A stretch of DNA of 48,920 bases from Fidelibacterota bacterium (GCA_030746535.1 JASLML010000006.1:1-48920); one strand, 5' to 3'; positions 1 to 9,584 are shown, counted from the stretch's first letter. The notes: generated from the letters alone by a model not told the origin. Translations and numbers: made by a program.

Positions 1-2255
1 AGGATCAGCAGAATACTCTCATCGGTGACAGTTTAATGTCCGATGCTATCAGCATGAAGATCAATTTTGGACTTGCAGAAACAAGCGCACAGACTGTAAC
101 CATCGCTGCCGGAGATTCTGTCCAAATCAATGTTCAGATTGCCCTTAAGATCACGGCATTTGACTCCGCCCGTGTGCAGATGTCGGATTATGCACTGATC
201 GACAGTACGATTGGTGTCCCTTTTCAGCAAAATGAGGATTCCTCAGGTGTATCCATTTATGGCGGAACATTCGCATCACCGGATAATATTTTGATCAACC
301 ATATAAATATCACCGGCCTTCAGAGCACGTACCCGTTCGATATGGGATTTTATTTAAAGTTTGAAAATTTTGTCTCTTCGGACGGCACAGATTCGGTCAA
401 AATTGACACAACACTGAATACATCAACAGCTGCTATCACTGAAAATACAAAAATTGACGGTTGGAATTTCGTCAATCCAAAAGGGGATTCTGTGGCACTA
501 GACAGTATGACCATCAAGCTCAGAGCATCGATTAGTGCCCAATCAGCTTCCATTCCACTGGATGGTTCTGCGCTTGGCGGGCTGACGATGGGTATTACGG
601 TAGATCAACTGAATTTTGCTACGATTGATGCAAATATATTAACACCGCTTCCTTCAACCGAAGAAAATATCGATAATATGCCAACAGGATTTGAAGGCAT
701 GGCTTTTACAGATGTAAAAATAGAATTTGAAATCATGAATTCCATTTCACTGCCGATTGATCTAAATCTGGATATAAAAGGTGTCCCTCAGTTTGCTGAT
801 ACGGTGACAGTGGAGGTGAGAAGCCAAATAGATACAACCGGAATTTCAGTTTATGATTCCGCTAAAACACTGATTCAGCTACACCGTAACGGAACGACTA
901 CCTATTATTTTGCGCAACCGACAGATTCGATTCCCAACGATTCGGTTGTAACAGCGGTTGAATCTGGGAAAAGTACGATTGTTGATTTGCTGAGTTCCAA
1001 CCCCCAGAAAATGATCATTAAATCAATGGCTGCGATTAACGGCCGCGGACAGATCACCACGAGCGGCGCCATCAAGCTCGGATATAAAATGATAGCACCT
1101 TTCCGCGTAACGATGGAACCGATGACATTTGTTTCAGCAAACGAGTCCCCAATCGAAGAAATGGACCATGATACACGTAATAAATTAAGAAACTCCCTCT
1201 TTGGGGCGAGCCTTGTTACTGATGTTATCAACCGCTTGCCGGTAGGAGGGCAGATCAATGTACTGCTTTCCAACCAGCCTTATTTTCCTCTTGATACGAC
1301 TGCCGAGATGCTGAATGTTTTTCGTGATACGATGGTATCGCAGTACGGTTGGAATGCGACCGATGAATTGTACACTGTCACTAATTGTGCTGCTCTCAGC
1401 CCTGCCATTGACAGCATACATATTTTTAATGTATTAACCGACTCATCGGAATGTGTGGATGGTTTGCTGTATTTGGTGAAGCGAACAGGGTCTGGAACCG
1501 ATACACTCATATCCTATATTGATACACTTATGACTGTCATTCTTCCTGAACCGGATTCGCTCTATACAGCAGCAGATTCTAACCAAGTGCTCGGATCGGT
1601 TAAAACTCCGGGAACAATCACATTTTCCAGCGAGATTGATACAACCAAGATCAGGCTTCTTTCCGATCCGGGGAATCATTACACCGCTTCCCGATTTAAA
1701 CTGAACGGAACTAATGGAAATGAGGTGTATTTATCATCAACAGACTATATAGAAATAAATGCAATGATGACAGTGAGGCTCAGCAGCACAGGCCTTGAAG
1801 CGACGGCACCGAATGAATTGGTAATTACAAGCCCAAATGGGGGAGAGACGCTTCCGAAAAATCAGCAGACACAAATAACGTGGAAATCGTACGGAGATGA
1901 AATAACAAATGTAGATATTGCGTACGCAAAAGGAACGAACCCAGATATTTCGGATGATGCACAATGGGTAACCATTGCCGCTGGAGAAGCAAACGACGGA
2001 TCGTACGATTGGACTCCTGAAAATACGACTGGAATCTCTGACCAACTGCTGCTGTCCACCCAAAAAGACAGCCTCAGAATCCGCATCATTAAAACCGATG
2101 GAACCATTAAAGATATCAACGGCTGGTATTTCGGAATATCCGGCAATGTGTCCCGGCCTTCAGGCAAAGACGGATCCATCCTGTCTGGTGGATCATCTCA
2201 GTCAACTTCAGCACCGGCAGCACGTCCGCGCGGTTCAAGCGGGATGATTCGATGA
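1..2255 (+). CDS. Large secreted/surface protein with Kre9/KNH-like C-terminal domain (5' end outside window)
   Basis: The frame is open to the left edge: codons from base 3 to the first visible Met at 36 contain no stop, so the true start lies upstream and at least 750 residues are seen. The visible protein is rich in Ser, Thr, Asp and Ile and looks like stacked beta domains, with no membrane helix. Near residues 593-690 (counted from the Met at 36) there is an S-P-N-G-G-E-T-L start followed by Q-I-T-W-K-S. This resembles the Ser-Thr-rich Kre9/KNH-type domain found in many exported FCB proteins. The tail is Ser/Ala/Pro/Arg rich. The stop overlaps the next start as ATGA (2252-2255), so it is translationally coupled to the outer-membrane protein downstream. 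Function is not recognised; a cell-surface or periplasmic beta-rich protein is an inference. Confidence 0.75.
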   Translation, partial: DQQNTLIGDSLMSDAISMKINFGLAETSAQTVTIAAGDSVQINVQIALKITAFDSARVQMSDYALIDSTIGVPFQQNEDSSGVSIYGGTFASPDNILINHINITGLQSTYPFDMGFYLKFENFVSSDGTDSVKIDTTLNTSTAAITENTKIDGWNFVNPKGDSVALDSMTIKLRASISAQSASIPLDGSALGGLTMGITVDQLNFATIDANILTPLPSTEENIDNMPTGFEGMAFTDVKIEFEIMNSISLPIDLNLDIKGVPQFADTVTVEVRSQIDTTGISVYDSAKTLIQLHRNGTTTYYFAQPTDSIPNDSVVTAVESGKSTIVDLLSSNPQKMIIKSMAAINGRGQITTSGAIKLGYKMIAPFRVTMEPMTFVSANESPIEEMDHDTRNKLRNSLFGASLVTDVINRLPVGGQINVLLSNQPYFPLDTTAEMLNVFRDTMVSQYGWNATDELYTVTNCAALSPAIDSIHIFNVLTDSSECVDGLLYLVKRTGSGTDTLISYIDTLMTVILPEPDSLYTAADSNQVLGSVKTPGTITFSSEIDTTKIRLLSDPGNHYTASRFKLNGTNGNEVYLSSTDYIEINAMMTVRLSSTGLEATAPNELVITSPNGGETLPKNQQTQITWKSYGDEITNVDIAYAKGTNPDISDDAQWVTIAAGEANDGSYDWTPENTTGISDQLLLSTQKDSLRIRIIKTDGTIKDINGWYFGISGNVSRPSGKDGSILSGGSSQSTSAPAARPRGSSGMIR

Positions 2256-3760
2256 AGATCAAAATCCTGATTATTGTACTGAGCCTTTCAACAGTTTTCG
2301 GGCAGTCCAAGCGCGATCCAAGAGCAGTGGCCATGGCCGGTGCATATACAACGATCGCCGATGGCATCTTCGCTGTCGGATACAATCCGGCAATGCTTGC
2401 TTACCAGAAGGCCAAGCCCTTTCAGCTGATGGCATTCGGAACCGATTTTGGTTTTGCCGGCAATTACATATCTTTATCTAATCTAAATGCATTGAGCGGC
2501 GATACTATTCAGCAAGATCAGAAAGATCAATTGTTCCGCTATCTGGATAATTCCGGCGGGCTCGCGTTTTTTACAGATATGCATATACCGCTACCATTTC
2601 TGAATTATTCTTCGGGGAATATGGCAATTACATCCAATATGATCGTGATGGGAGATTTCAAGCTTCCCACCGGCTTATTGCGGCTGATGCTGGAAGGAAA
2701 CGCCAATAATCCTTCCATTGATATGACTTTGAAATACGAAGTCATGGCTGTCAATGAATTTGGATTTTCCTTCGCAATTCCGTTTGACGCATTTGCGCTG
2801 GGAGTGACGGCAAAATATCTGCAGGGACTCTTTTATCTTGGTGTTGATCCGGATTCCAGCAAAGCAAGCCTTGAAACAAGTGTTCTCGCAATGTACGGAA
2901 CCGGTAATTATCTGCTTAGGCAGGGAATCGGCGGAAGCGGCCTTGGAATGGATCTCGGATTTATTACGTCGGAATACAACGGTTGGCGCGCTGGTTTGTC
3001 CGTGATCAATGCGTTTGGAAGCATCACATGGAATAAACCCAGCGTCATGAAGGATATTTTGGCAGGATCCGACAATATTTACGGAAACGAGGATGACCTC
3101 TTCCATTTTACATGGAGCGGCGAAACGCTCAACGATAGTATGGCGATAAATTATACTTACACGATAGATTCTATTTCCGCAACAAATCTCAGTTCAGATT
3201 CTTTGTTCAAGAGTGAATCTAAACTTGTGAAGAATTTAGGCCCGGATGGGAAACTCAAGGATTTTACGATCAATTATCCGGCCATGTTCAGGGTCGGCGT
3301 ATCAAAGCGTACGGATGATTACATTATTTCTTCTGATTTAGTTGCGAGTTTTGAGGACAGGTTTTTCGCACGGCAGGGATGGAAATGGTCCATTGGATTT
3401 GAGATCCACCGCTTTCCCGCGGTACCGCTTAGGATCGGATTTTCCTGGGGCGGAGCTGACCTGTTGGAGCTTGGGCTGGGTTTTGGATTTCATAAAGGGC
3501 CGATCATTTTTGACATGGGATTTGCATTCCGTAACGGATTATGGATCCATACTATGAAGGGGTTCAATTTGTCTACGGGACTCACGATCACCGGCCTTGG
3601 CGGAAGGTCGACTGGAGACGAAGCACTTACCGGCCCGGCGCCTCCTGTACCGGAAGAATCAGACAGTGATGACCTTGAGAACGGAGATAAACCGGAAGAG
3701 TCAGATGCACTTGAAAAAGAAGCCGATTCCAAGGAATCACTTCCTGGCAAGGAAGAGTAA
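2252..3760 (+). CDS. DUF5723-like outer-membrane beta-barrel protein
   Basis: 502 residues. An N-terminal signal peptide (MKIKILIIVLSLSTVFG, then Q-S) is followed by A-M-A-G-A-Y-T-T-I-A-D-G and G-Y-N-P-A-M-L-A-Y. This pattern is typical of DUF5723/FadL-PorV-like outer-membrane proteins of the FCB group, in which a conserved N-P-A follows a Gly-rich strand. The body alternates hydrophobic and polar residues with many Gly and aromatic residues (for example G-L-G-F-G-F-H-K-G near the end), as expected for a barrel. The last ~50 residues are a Pro/Glu/Asp-rich acidic tail. It is coupled by ATGA to the preceding surface protein, which suggests joint export or assembly. Its last 24 bases overlap the oppositely oriented lptF/G gene. 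The barrel class is likely; substrate and role are unknown. Confidence 0.7.
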   Translation: MKIKILIIVLSLSTVFGQSKRDPRAVAMAGAYTTIADGIFAVGYNPAMLAYQKAKPFQLMAFGTDFGFAGNYISLSNLNALSGDTIQQDQKDQLFRYLDNSGGLAFFTDMHIPLPFLNYSSGNMAITSNMIVMGDFKLPTGLLRLMLEGNANNPSIDMTLKYEVMAVNEFGFSFAIPFDAFALGVTAKYLQGLFYLGVDPDSSKASLETSVLAMYGTGNYLLRQGIGGSGLGMDLGFITSEYNGWRAGLSVINAFGSITWNKPSVMKDILAGSDNIYGNEDDLFHFTWSGETLNDSMAINYTYTIDSISATNLSSDSLFKSESKLVKNLGPDGKLKDFTINYPAMFRVGVSKRTDDYIISSDLVASFEDRFFARQGWKWSIGFEIHRFPAVPLRIGFSWGGADLLELGLGFGFHKGPIIFDMGFAFRNGLWIHTMKGFNLSTGLTITGLGGRSTGDEALTGPAPPVPEESDSDDLENGDKPEESDALEKEADSKESLPGKEE

Positions 3761-4828
3761 AGCTAAGCCGCCGATACAAAATACGATATTTCCCAGCCAC
3801 GCTGCTAATATCGGATCCATCATTCCTTTATACCCGAGCGACAGCCCGAATTTGATAAAGGCGTAATACACAAAAATCACCAGGATCCCCACTCCGGCGC
3901 CGAACGTCAGTCCGCCTGTTGGGCGCATCGTAACAAGCGGAATTCCGAAAAGGACAATAATCAGATTTGTAAATGCGAAGGACACCTTAAAATAGCGGTC
4001 CACTTCCCACCGCCGTGTATTAACACCGTTTTCGTTTAATTTTTCTATCTGCTGGCTGAGTTCACCAAAATTCATTTCTTCCGTAGACTTTGATTTTTGA
4101 ATGATATCTTGCGGTGTAACATCCAGTGTCATCACCGTATCCTTTCTGGATAATTCTACAATCGTTTCAAGGCCCGAATCATCGAACTTTCGGAAGGAAA
4201 AGGAAGCAATATTCCATGTGGATGATGAGTCGTTCCACGACATATATTTGGCATCAAGCCGTTCGCGGACAAGTGCATCTTCCAAAATAAAAAATGTAAT
4301 GCCTTCCGCTTTATTGAGGTTGACCATATACTTTTCTACGGCAATATGCACTCGCTCCTTCTTTTGAATAAAGACGTTGTGTAATACGCTTTTTTTCATC
4401 TTTTTGCTTCTAGAGGTCATGTATTGTTTTTCGATCTCGTAGCGCTTTTCATGTCCACGGCTTACTATTCCATTATCAAACTGGAAAGAGAGCAAGCTGA
4501 TAATTGATGCAACAAACAGAATAGGCAATACGATTCGATATAAACTGATGCCTGACGATTTCATTGCCGTAAGTTCATTGCGCTTTGCGATCATGCCGAC
4601 GCTGAATACGGAAGATATAAGCATAGACATGGGTAGCCCTATATTGATGTACCAGGGAATGGAGTTGAGGTAATAATCCACAACGATTGTAAATGGAACC
4701 TTATTGTCTATGAATTTGTCCATATTCTCGATCACATCCACAACAAGGATCAGCAGCACGAATCCTGCCAGCGTGAGACAAAGGATCGCCAGGAACTGGC
4801 GAACCAGATAAAGGTCGAGCTTCTTCAT
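3737..4828 (-). CDS. lptG: LptF/LptG-family permease (LPS export)
   Basis: 363 residues, the usual length for YjgP/YjgQ (LptF/LptG) permeases, which form the inner-membrane part of the LptB2FG transporter moving lipopolysaccharide towards the outer membrane. The N-terminus D-L-Y-L-V-R-Q-F-L leads into a first helix (about 10-35). It is followed by two more helices, the motif M-I-A-K-R-N-E-L-T-A-M-K-S-S-G-I (coupling segment near 75-95), a periplasmic beta-rich domain (about 120-265), and three C-terminal helices ending A-A-W-L-G-N-I-V-F. The A-A-W-L-x-N ending favours LptG over LptF, but one paralogue alone does not settle this. The ATG has no obvious Shine-Dalgarno. It diverges from the symporter gene and overlaps the preceding plus-strand gene by 24 bases at the 3' end. 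Confidence 0.85.
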   Translation of the reverse strand: MKKLDLYLVRQFLAILCLTLAGFVLLILVVDVIENMDKFIDNKVPFTIVVDYYLNSIPWYINIGLPMSMLISSVFSVGMIAKRNELTAMKSSGISLYRIVLPILFVASIISLLSFQFDNGIVSRGHEKRYEIEKQYMTSRSKKMKKSVLHNVFIQKKERVHIAVEKYMVNLNKAEGITFFILEDALVRERLDAKYMSWNDSSSTWNIASFSFRKFDDSGLETIVELSRKDTVMTLDVTPQDIIQKSKSTEEMNFGELSQQIEKLNENGVNTRRWEVDRYFKVSFAFTNLIIVLFGIPLVTMRPTGGLTFGAGVGILVIFVYYAFIKFGLSLGYKGMMDPILAAWLGNIVFCIGGLALLFLARK

Positions 4829-4900
4829 GAAAGGGAATTTAAGGGATGTAATGTGTGAGCGTGTGTATATTTTGAATTCAAATTGAAAGGAAAATTCTGG

Positions 4901-6277
4901 TTGAAATCTGGAAATTTAGCTCTACTTGAACGTCTGGAAGCGCTTACAGTTTCATTGGTGGATATTGTCTGGGGTACACCGTTGGTGGTCCTGCTGGTTG
5001 GCGGCGGTTTCTTTTTTATGCTCTACAGCAGATTTATTCCGTTTCGCCATTTTGGTCACGGACTTGCAATACTTTCAGGTAAATTCGACGACCCCGATGA
5101 TCCGGGACAAATAAACCATTTTCAGGCACTATCCAGCGCCTTGGCCAGCACCGTCGGCATGGGAAATATCGGGGGCGTGGCGATTGCGATTCATACCGGA
5201 GGTCCCGGAGCGCTGTTTTGGATGTGGGTCAGCGCAATTGTCGGAATGGCTACCAAATTTTTTACCTGCACACTTTCGATCATGTACAGAGGCAAAGATG
5301 ACAAAGGCGAAGTGCAGGGAGGTCCGATGTATGTTATTGAGGAAGGTCTCGGAAAAGCGTACAAACCGCTGGCAATACTGTTCAGCGTTGCTGGTCTTGT
5401 TGGTTGTATGGTCTTATTTCAGGCAAACCAGCTTTCCCAACTTGTTCGGGATCTAATATATGTACCGAACGGACTTTTTTCGGATAACATTCTTTTGGGA
5501 AACTTTACAACAGGAATGACAGCTGCTGTCATCGTATCTCTCGTTATTTTCGGCGGCATCAAACGTATCGGGCTTGTGGCATCCCGGCTTGTACCGTTTA
5601 TGGTGGCAATTTATCTATATGCGGCACTGATTATACTTTTTCAAAATCTTGGACAGGTGCCGGCTATTGTTTCTTCAGTCTTAAAGGATGCATTTACGGG
5701 CGATGCTGTTTTAGGAGGATCATTGGGTGCAATCATAGTTATCGGCATTAAACGCGCAGCTTTTTCGAATGAAGCGGGAATCGGTACCGAAGCAATGGCG
5801 CACGGCGCTGCAAAAACAAAAGAACCTGTCAGGGAAGGGCTCGTTGCAATGGTCGGCCCGTTTATTGATACCATTGTGGTTTGTACGATTACCGCCTTTG
5901 TGATTTTGGTGTCCGGAGTTCATGCGTCTGATGCAAACGGTGTGACACTCACCGCAATGGCTTTTGAAACGGAATTGGGAAATGCTGGTCAAATGATGAT
6001 CATTCTTGCCGTATTGTGTTTCAGCCTCTCAACTATGTTCGGATATTCCTATTACGGACGGAAATGCACATCGTATCTCTTCGGAACGAAATGGAAATCA
6101 TCTTACAACGTCATATATGTGGCGACCATTGTACTGGCAGCGATGGTGTCCATTGATATTGCCATCAATATTGTAGATATCATGTTTGCGCTGATGGCGA
6201 TACCAACTATGATTTCGGCTTTACTTCTTTCGCCAAAAGTGATGGTCGAAACTAAACGGTATTTTTCGTCGCGGTGA
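4901..6277 (+). CDS. Sodium:alanine/glycine symporter, AGCS family
   Basis: 458 residues of a polytopic inner-membrane protein. Family signatures are G-M-G-N-I-G-G-V-A followed by G-G-P-G-A-L-F-W-M-W near residues 85-110, and a later F-S-N-E-A-G-I-G-T-E-A-M-A-H segment near 290, both characteristic of the alanine or glycine:cation symporter family. These proteins import Ala or Gly with Na+ (or H+). The start is a TTG at 4901, chosen because AAAGGA (4886-4891) lies nine bases upstream; another in-frame TTG at 4883 lacks a ribosome-binding site. The stop overlaps the murQ GTG by four bases (GTGA), so the two are coupled. Substrate is inferred from the family only. Confidence 0.88.
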   Translation: MKSGNLALLERLEALTVSLVDIVWGTPLVVLLVGGGFFFMLYSRFIPFRHFGHGLAILSGKFDDPDDPGQINHFQALSSALASTVGMGNIGGVAIAIHTGGPGALFWMWVSAIVGMATKFFTCTLSIMYRGKDDKGEVQGGPMYVIEEGLGKAYKPLAILFSVAGLVGCMVLFQANQLSQLVRDLIYVPNGLFSDNILLGNFTTGMTAAVIVSLVIFGGIKRIGLVASRLVPFMVAIYLYAALIILFQNLGQVPAIVSSVLKDAFTGDAVLGGSLGAIIVIGIKRAAFSNEAGIGTEAMAHGAAKTKEPVREGLVAMVGPFIDTIVVCTITAFVILVSGVHASDANGVTLTAMAFETELGNAGQMMIILAVLCFSLSTMFGYSYYGRKCTSYLFGTKWKSSYNVIYVATIVLAAMVSIDIAINIVDIMFALMAIPTMISALLLSPKVMVETKRYFSSR

Positions 6278-7179
6278 CAAAATCAGAAAAAACCAGAGCG
6301 GATCTCACCACGGAAAAGCAGAATCCGGGAAGCATTAACCTTGATGCCATGTCTGTCCGGGCAATGCTTACCTTTATCAATTCTGAGGATCAAATCGTTG
6401 CGGAAAAAGTAGCCGATGCAATATCGGACATTGAAAAGACCGTCGAACTCACGACCGATGCCCTTCGTAACGGAAACAGAATATATTACATCGGCGCCGG
6501 CACCAGCGGACGGCTTGGTGTTCTGGACGCATCTGAAATGCCGCCGACCTTTTCTGTACCCAGTGACTGGTTCACCGGAATTATCGCGGGCGGTGATGAA
6601 GCGCTAAGGAAATCCATTGAAGGAGCAGAGGATAAGCCAGAAAATGCTGAAAAGGATCTCAACAATGCAGGTCTGTCTTCCGGAGATGTGCTGATAGGTA
6701 TCAGCACCAGTGGTGCCGCCACTTATGTAAAGGCAGCAATCGAATATGCCAAAATGCAACAAGCTTCAACTGTTTATCTGATCTGCAATCCGGAGCCCTA
6801 TCTTAAAGCAGATGCCGATATAGTGATTCGAGTAGATGTGGGCCCGGAAGTAATCACGGGATCTACGCGAATGAAATCGGGCACGGCAACCAAGCTAGTA
6901 TTGAATATGATTTCGACAGCAACCATGGTGGCGCTGGGAAAAGTATACAGAAACCTGATGGTTGATCTGATGGCGGTCAATGAAAAATTGGTGGATCGCG
7001 GCACACGCATCATTGTTCAGCTTACCGGCCTGCAGTATACTGATGCACTGGAGGCGCTGAAAAATGCTGATATGTCTGTGAAAAAAGCCGTGGTGATGGT
7101 AAAGGACAATTGTTCGGGGAAGGATGCGGATGCACTGTTGAAAAAAAAAGGAGGAATACTGAGGGATATCTTAGACTAA
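6274..7179 (+). CDS. murQ: N-acetylmuramic acid 6-phosphate etherase
   Basis: 301 residues, full family length. MurQ cleaves the lactyl ether of MurNAc-6-phosphate to GlcNAc-6-phosphate and D-lactate in cytoplasmic peptidoglycan recycling. The SIS domain begins with I-G-A-G-T-S-G-R-L-G-V-L-D-A-S-E (about 73-88) and continues I-S-T-S-G-A-A-T-Y. Glu88 and Glu119 (in E-G-A-E-D) align by position with the two catalytic glutamates of the E. coli enzyme. G-S-T-R-M-K-S-G-T-A-T-K is the typical C-terminal signature. It starts with GTG, overlapping the symporter stop. The sequence includes an A9 run (7141-7149) near the 3' end that is read in frame (L-L-K-K-K-G-G), so the C-terminus is intact. No kinase or MurNAc transporter is adjacent. 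Confidence 0.93.
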   Translation: MTKSEKTRADLTTEKQNPGSINLDAMSVRAMLTFINSEDQIVAEKVADAISDIEKTVELTTDALRNGNRIYYIGAGTSGRLGVLDASEMPPTFSVPSDWFTGIIAGGDEALRKSIEGAEDKPENAEKDLNNAGLSSGDVLIGISTSGAATYVKAAIEYAKMQQASTVYLICNPEPYLKADADIVIRVDVGPEVITGSTRMKSGTATKLVLNMISTATMVALGKVYRNLMVDLMAVNEKLVDRGTRIIVQLTGLQYTDALEALKNADMSVKKAVVMVKDNCSGKDADALLKKKGGILRDILD

Positions 7180-7250
7180 CGGAAAAAATCTGACCCGTTG
7201 CATCGAATCCGTTTCATCCTTCATCAATTTAACCGAAATTCAAACCTGAT

Positions 7251-8621
7251 ATGATCAATCCATACGTCTTTAGAGAATACGACATCCGTGGAAAGGTGGC
7301 GGATGATTTTCCACCTGATGTTGTTGAACTGCTCGGAAAAGGTTTCGGTACGCTTGTTCTGCGAAACGGCGGAAGAGAAATTACCCTGAGCGGGGATATT
7401 CGACTGACTACACCCGACCTTGTCGCAACGTTCAAAAAAGGTGTCCTTTCCACCGGGCTGGACGTCATAAACATCGGTACGCTTCCGACGCCGGCAAACT
7501 ATTATTCCATGTTCAAGCTGGATGTTGGCGGATCATGCCAAATCACCGGCAGCCACAATCCGCCGGAATTCAACGGATTTAAGCTATCCATGGGGAAGCG
7601 CCCGGTTTACGGCGAAAAAATTCAGCAGATAAGGAAATGGATCGAAGCGGATGATTTTGAAAAGGGAGAAGGCAGCGAAGCATCGTACAATATCAGGAAC
7701 GATTATATCAGTATGATTACAGAAAAGATCAATCTCGACCGAACAATGCATGTTGTGATGGACTGCGGAAATGCAGCAGCATGTATCGCGGCGCCTGACA
7801 TCTTCAGGAAATTGGATGTAGAGCTCACCGAACTCTACTGCGATGTGGACGGCACGTTTCCGAATCACCATCCGGATCCAACCGTGAAAGAAAATCTTGA
7901 AGATTTAATTCAGCATATGAAAAGCGGTCAATACGATGTCGGAGTCGCTTTTGACGGCGACGCGGACAGGGTCGGCGTTGTGGATGACACCGGTGAAATC
8001 GTATGGGCGGATCAGCTGATGTCGCTTTTTCTTCCGGAAATAATTGAAGACGGTGAGGATATACTCTATGACGTGAAATGTTCACAGGGACTGGAAGAAA
8101 TGATAGAAAAGCACGGCGGAAACCCTGTAATGTGGATGACCGGCCATTCGCTGATCAAACAAAAAATGGCGGAATTGGACTGCAAATTCGGCGGTGAAAT
8201 GAGCGGACATATTTTTTTTGCGGATGATTACTTCGGCTATGATGACGGTATTTATGTTGCCGCCCGAACTGTGCAGATGCTCTCGCGCACAGATAAGAAA
8301 TTATCCGAACTGATGGCGGAACTTCCTCAATATGTATCTACCCCTGAGATGCGGTTGGCTGCGGAATCGGACGAAGAAAAATTTCGAATCGCTGATGAGG
8401 CTGTTGCGTATTTCACAAAAAACTTCGAATGCAGCACCGTGGACGGTGTACGCATTCGTTTCGGTGACGGCTGGGGATTGGTGAGATCATCAAACACACA
8501 GCCGGTCATTGTCTGTAGATTTGAGGCAAATACGAAGGAACGCATGGAAGAATTGAAAGATCTGGTACTCGCAAAACTGCAGGAATTCGGCAGCTTGGAA
8601 TTGGAAGTTGGGCACACCTGA
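7251..8621 (+). CDS. Phosphomannomutase/phosphoglucomutase
   Basis: 456 residues, the size of AlgC-type alpha-D-phosphohexomutases, which interconvert hexose 1- and 6-phosphates for exopolysaccharide, LPS and nucleotide-sugar synthesis. The N-terminus F-R-E-Y-D-I-R-G is typical. The phosphoserine loop is T-G-S-H-N-P-P with Ser101. The Mg2+-binding loop is D-G-D-A-D-R (235-240). The sugar-binding loop is G-E-M-S-G-H-I-F-F. The C-terminal phosphate-binding loop is R-S-S-N-T-Q-P. The P-P after S-H-N and the G-F-K that follows fit the bifunctional mannose/glucose type. The next gene starts inside the 3' end of this one, and a phosphoglucose/phosphomannose isomerase follows, so hexose-phosphate interconversion is a theme of this operon. 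Confidence 0.9.
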   Translation: MINPYVFREYDIRGKVADDFPPDVVELLGKGFGTLVLRNGGREITLSGDIRLTTPDLVATFKKGVLSTGLDVINIGTLPTPANYYSMFKLDVGGSCQITGSHNPPEFNGFKLSMGKRPVYGEKIQQIRKWIEADDFEKGEGSEASYNIRNDYISMITEKINLDRTMHVVMDCGNAAACIAAPDIFRKLDVELTELYCDVDGTFPNHHPDPTVKENLEDLIQHMKSGQYDVGVAFDGDADRVGVVDDTGEIVWADQLMSLFLPEIIEDGEDILYDVKCSQGLEEMIEKHGGNPVMWMTGHSLIKQKMAELDCKFGGEMSGHIFFADDYFGYDDGIYVAARTVQMLSRTDKKLSELMAELPQYVSTPEMRLAAESDEEKFRIADEAVAYFTKNFECSTVDGVRIRFGDGWGLVRSSNTQPVIVCRFEANTKERMEELKDLVLAKLQEFGSLELEVGHT

Positions 8622-9582
8622 TTTTATCGAACATTTAGATTTCCTGAGGAAGGAAATAGACAAGGCGCTAAAAAAGCTTCCAATCAAAAAAAATTCTTCC
8701 GAATTCGAAGCGCCTATCATGTACGCGCTCAAAGGAAAAGGGAAACGCATTCGTCCGATTCTTACGCATCTAGCCGGAAAAGCCTTTGAAGCCGATCCCG
8801 AAGATTTGATAAACGCAGGGATTGCCGTGGAACTTCTGCACAATTTCACTCTCGTTCATGATGATATAATGGACGGCGACCTCATCCGCCATGGACAGGA
8901 CGCCGTTCATGTAAAGTGGGATGAGCCCGCTGCCATTCTTGCCGGCGACGGCATATTTGTTCTTGCCCAGCTATCTTTGGGAAGAATAAGGGAAGGAACC
9001 TTAAAAGCCCATCGTTGTTTCAATGAGTCCGCACTCGAAGTGTGCGAAGGACAGGCAATGGATTTGAATTTTGCATCAGACTCAGAAATTGGATTAAACG
9101 ATTATCTCGAAATGATCGAAAAGAAAACAGGAAGTTTGCTTGGGTGTGCGGCTCAGTTGGGCGGCATCCTCGGAAGTCAAGATGAAAAGACATGTGAAAG
9201 CTTGAAATCCTACGGACGCAATTTGGGAAAGGCATTTCAGATCCAGGATGATATTCTCGAAATTTTCAGTGATCCGGAATCTATGGGGAAAAGTCTCGGA
9301 AGTGATGTTCTAACAGAAAAACAGACGGTGCTCACATTAATCGCAAAAAAGGATAATGCCACCGAATGGAAAAAAAAATCAGCTGAAGCAAGAAAGCTGC
9401 AGATTGATGACCGTCTTTCTTTTTTACGTGAATATTTTGAACAAAATGGAATCCGGATGAAAGCATCGCTGCTGGCGGAACAAACAGCCGAGGAAGCCCG
9501 AACCTCTCTCGGTGTTGTACCGGAATCACGCAGGAATGAACTGGAAGCGTTTACATCAATGATTTTAGAAAGGAAGAATTAA
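8608..9582 (+). CDS. Polyprenyl (octaprenyl/heptaprenyl-type) diphosphate synthase
   Basis: 324 residues, typical of trans-isoprenyl diphosphate synthases that elongate farnesyl diphosphate with isopentenyl diphosphate to make quinone side chains. Visible motifs are G-K-G-K-R-I-R-P (43-50), the first Asp-rich motif D-D-I-M-D (85-89), then K-K-T-G-S-L and the second motif Q-D-D-I-L-E (213-218), in which the last Asp is Glu. Length and motifs favour a medium/long-chain (IspB/HepT-like) enzyme over FPP synthase, but product chain length cannot be read reliably. The start is TTG at 8608, 14 bases inside the mutase gene, with GGAA upstream. An A9 run at 9370-9378 is read in frame (W-K-K-K-S). Confidence 0.87.
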   Translation: MGTPDFIEHLDFLRKEIDKALKKLPIKKNSSEFEAPIMYALKGKGKRIRPILTHLAGKAFEADPEDLINAGIAVELLHNFTLVHDDIMDGDLIRHGQDAVHVKWDEPAAILAGDGIFVLAQLSLGRIREGTLKAHRCFNESALEVCEGQAMDLNFASDSEIGLNDYLEMIEKKTGSLLGCAAQLGGILGSQDEKTCESLKSYGRNLGKAFQIQDDILEIFSDPESMGKSLGSDVLTEKQTVLTLIAKKDNATEWKKKSAEARKLQIDDRLSFLREYFEQNGIRMKASLLAEQTAEEARTSLGVVPESRRNELEAFTSMILERKN

Positions 9583-9584
9583 TC

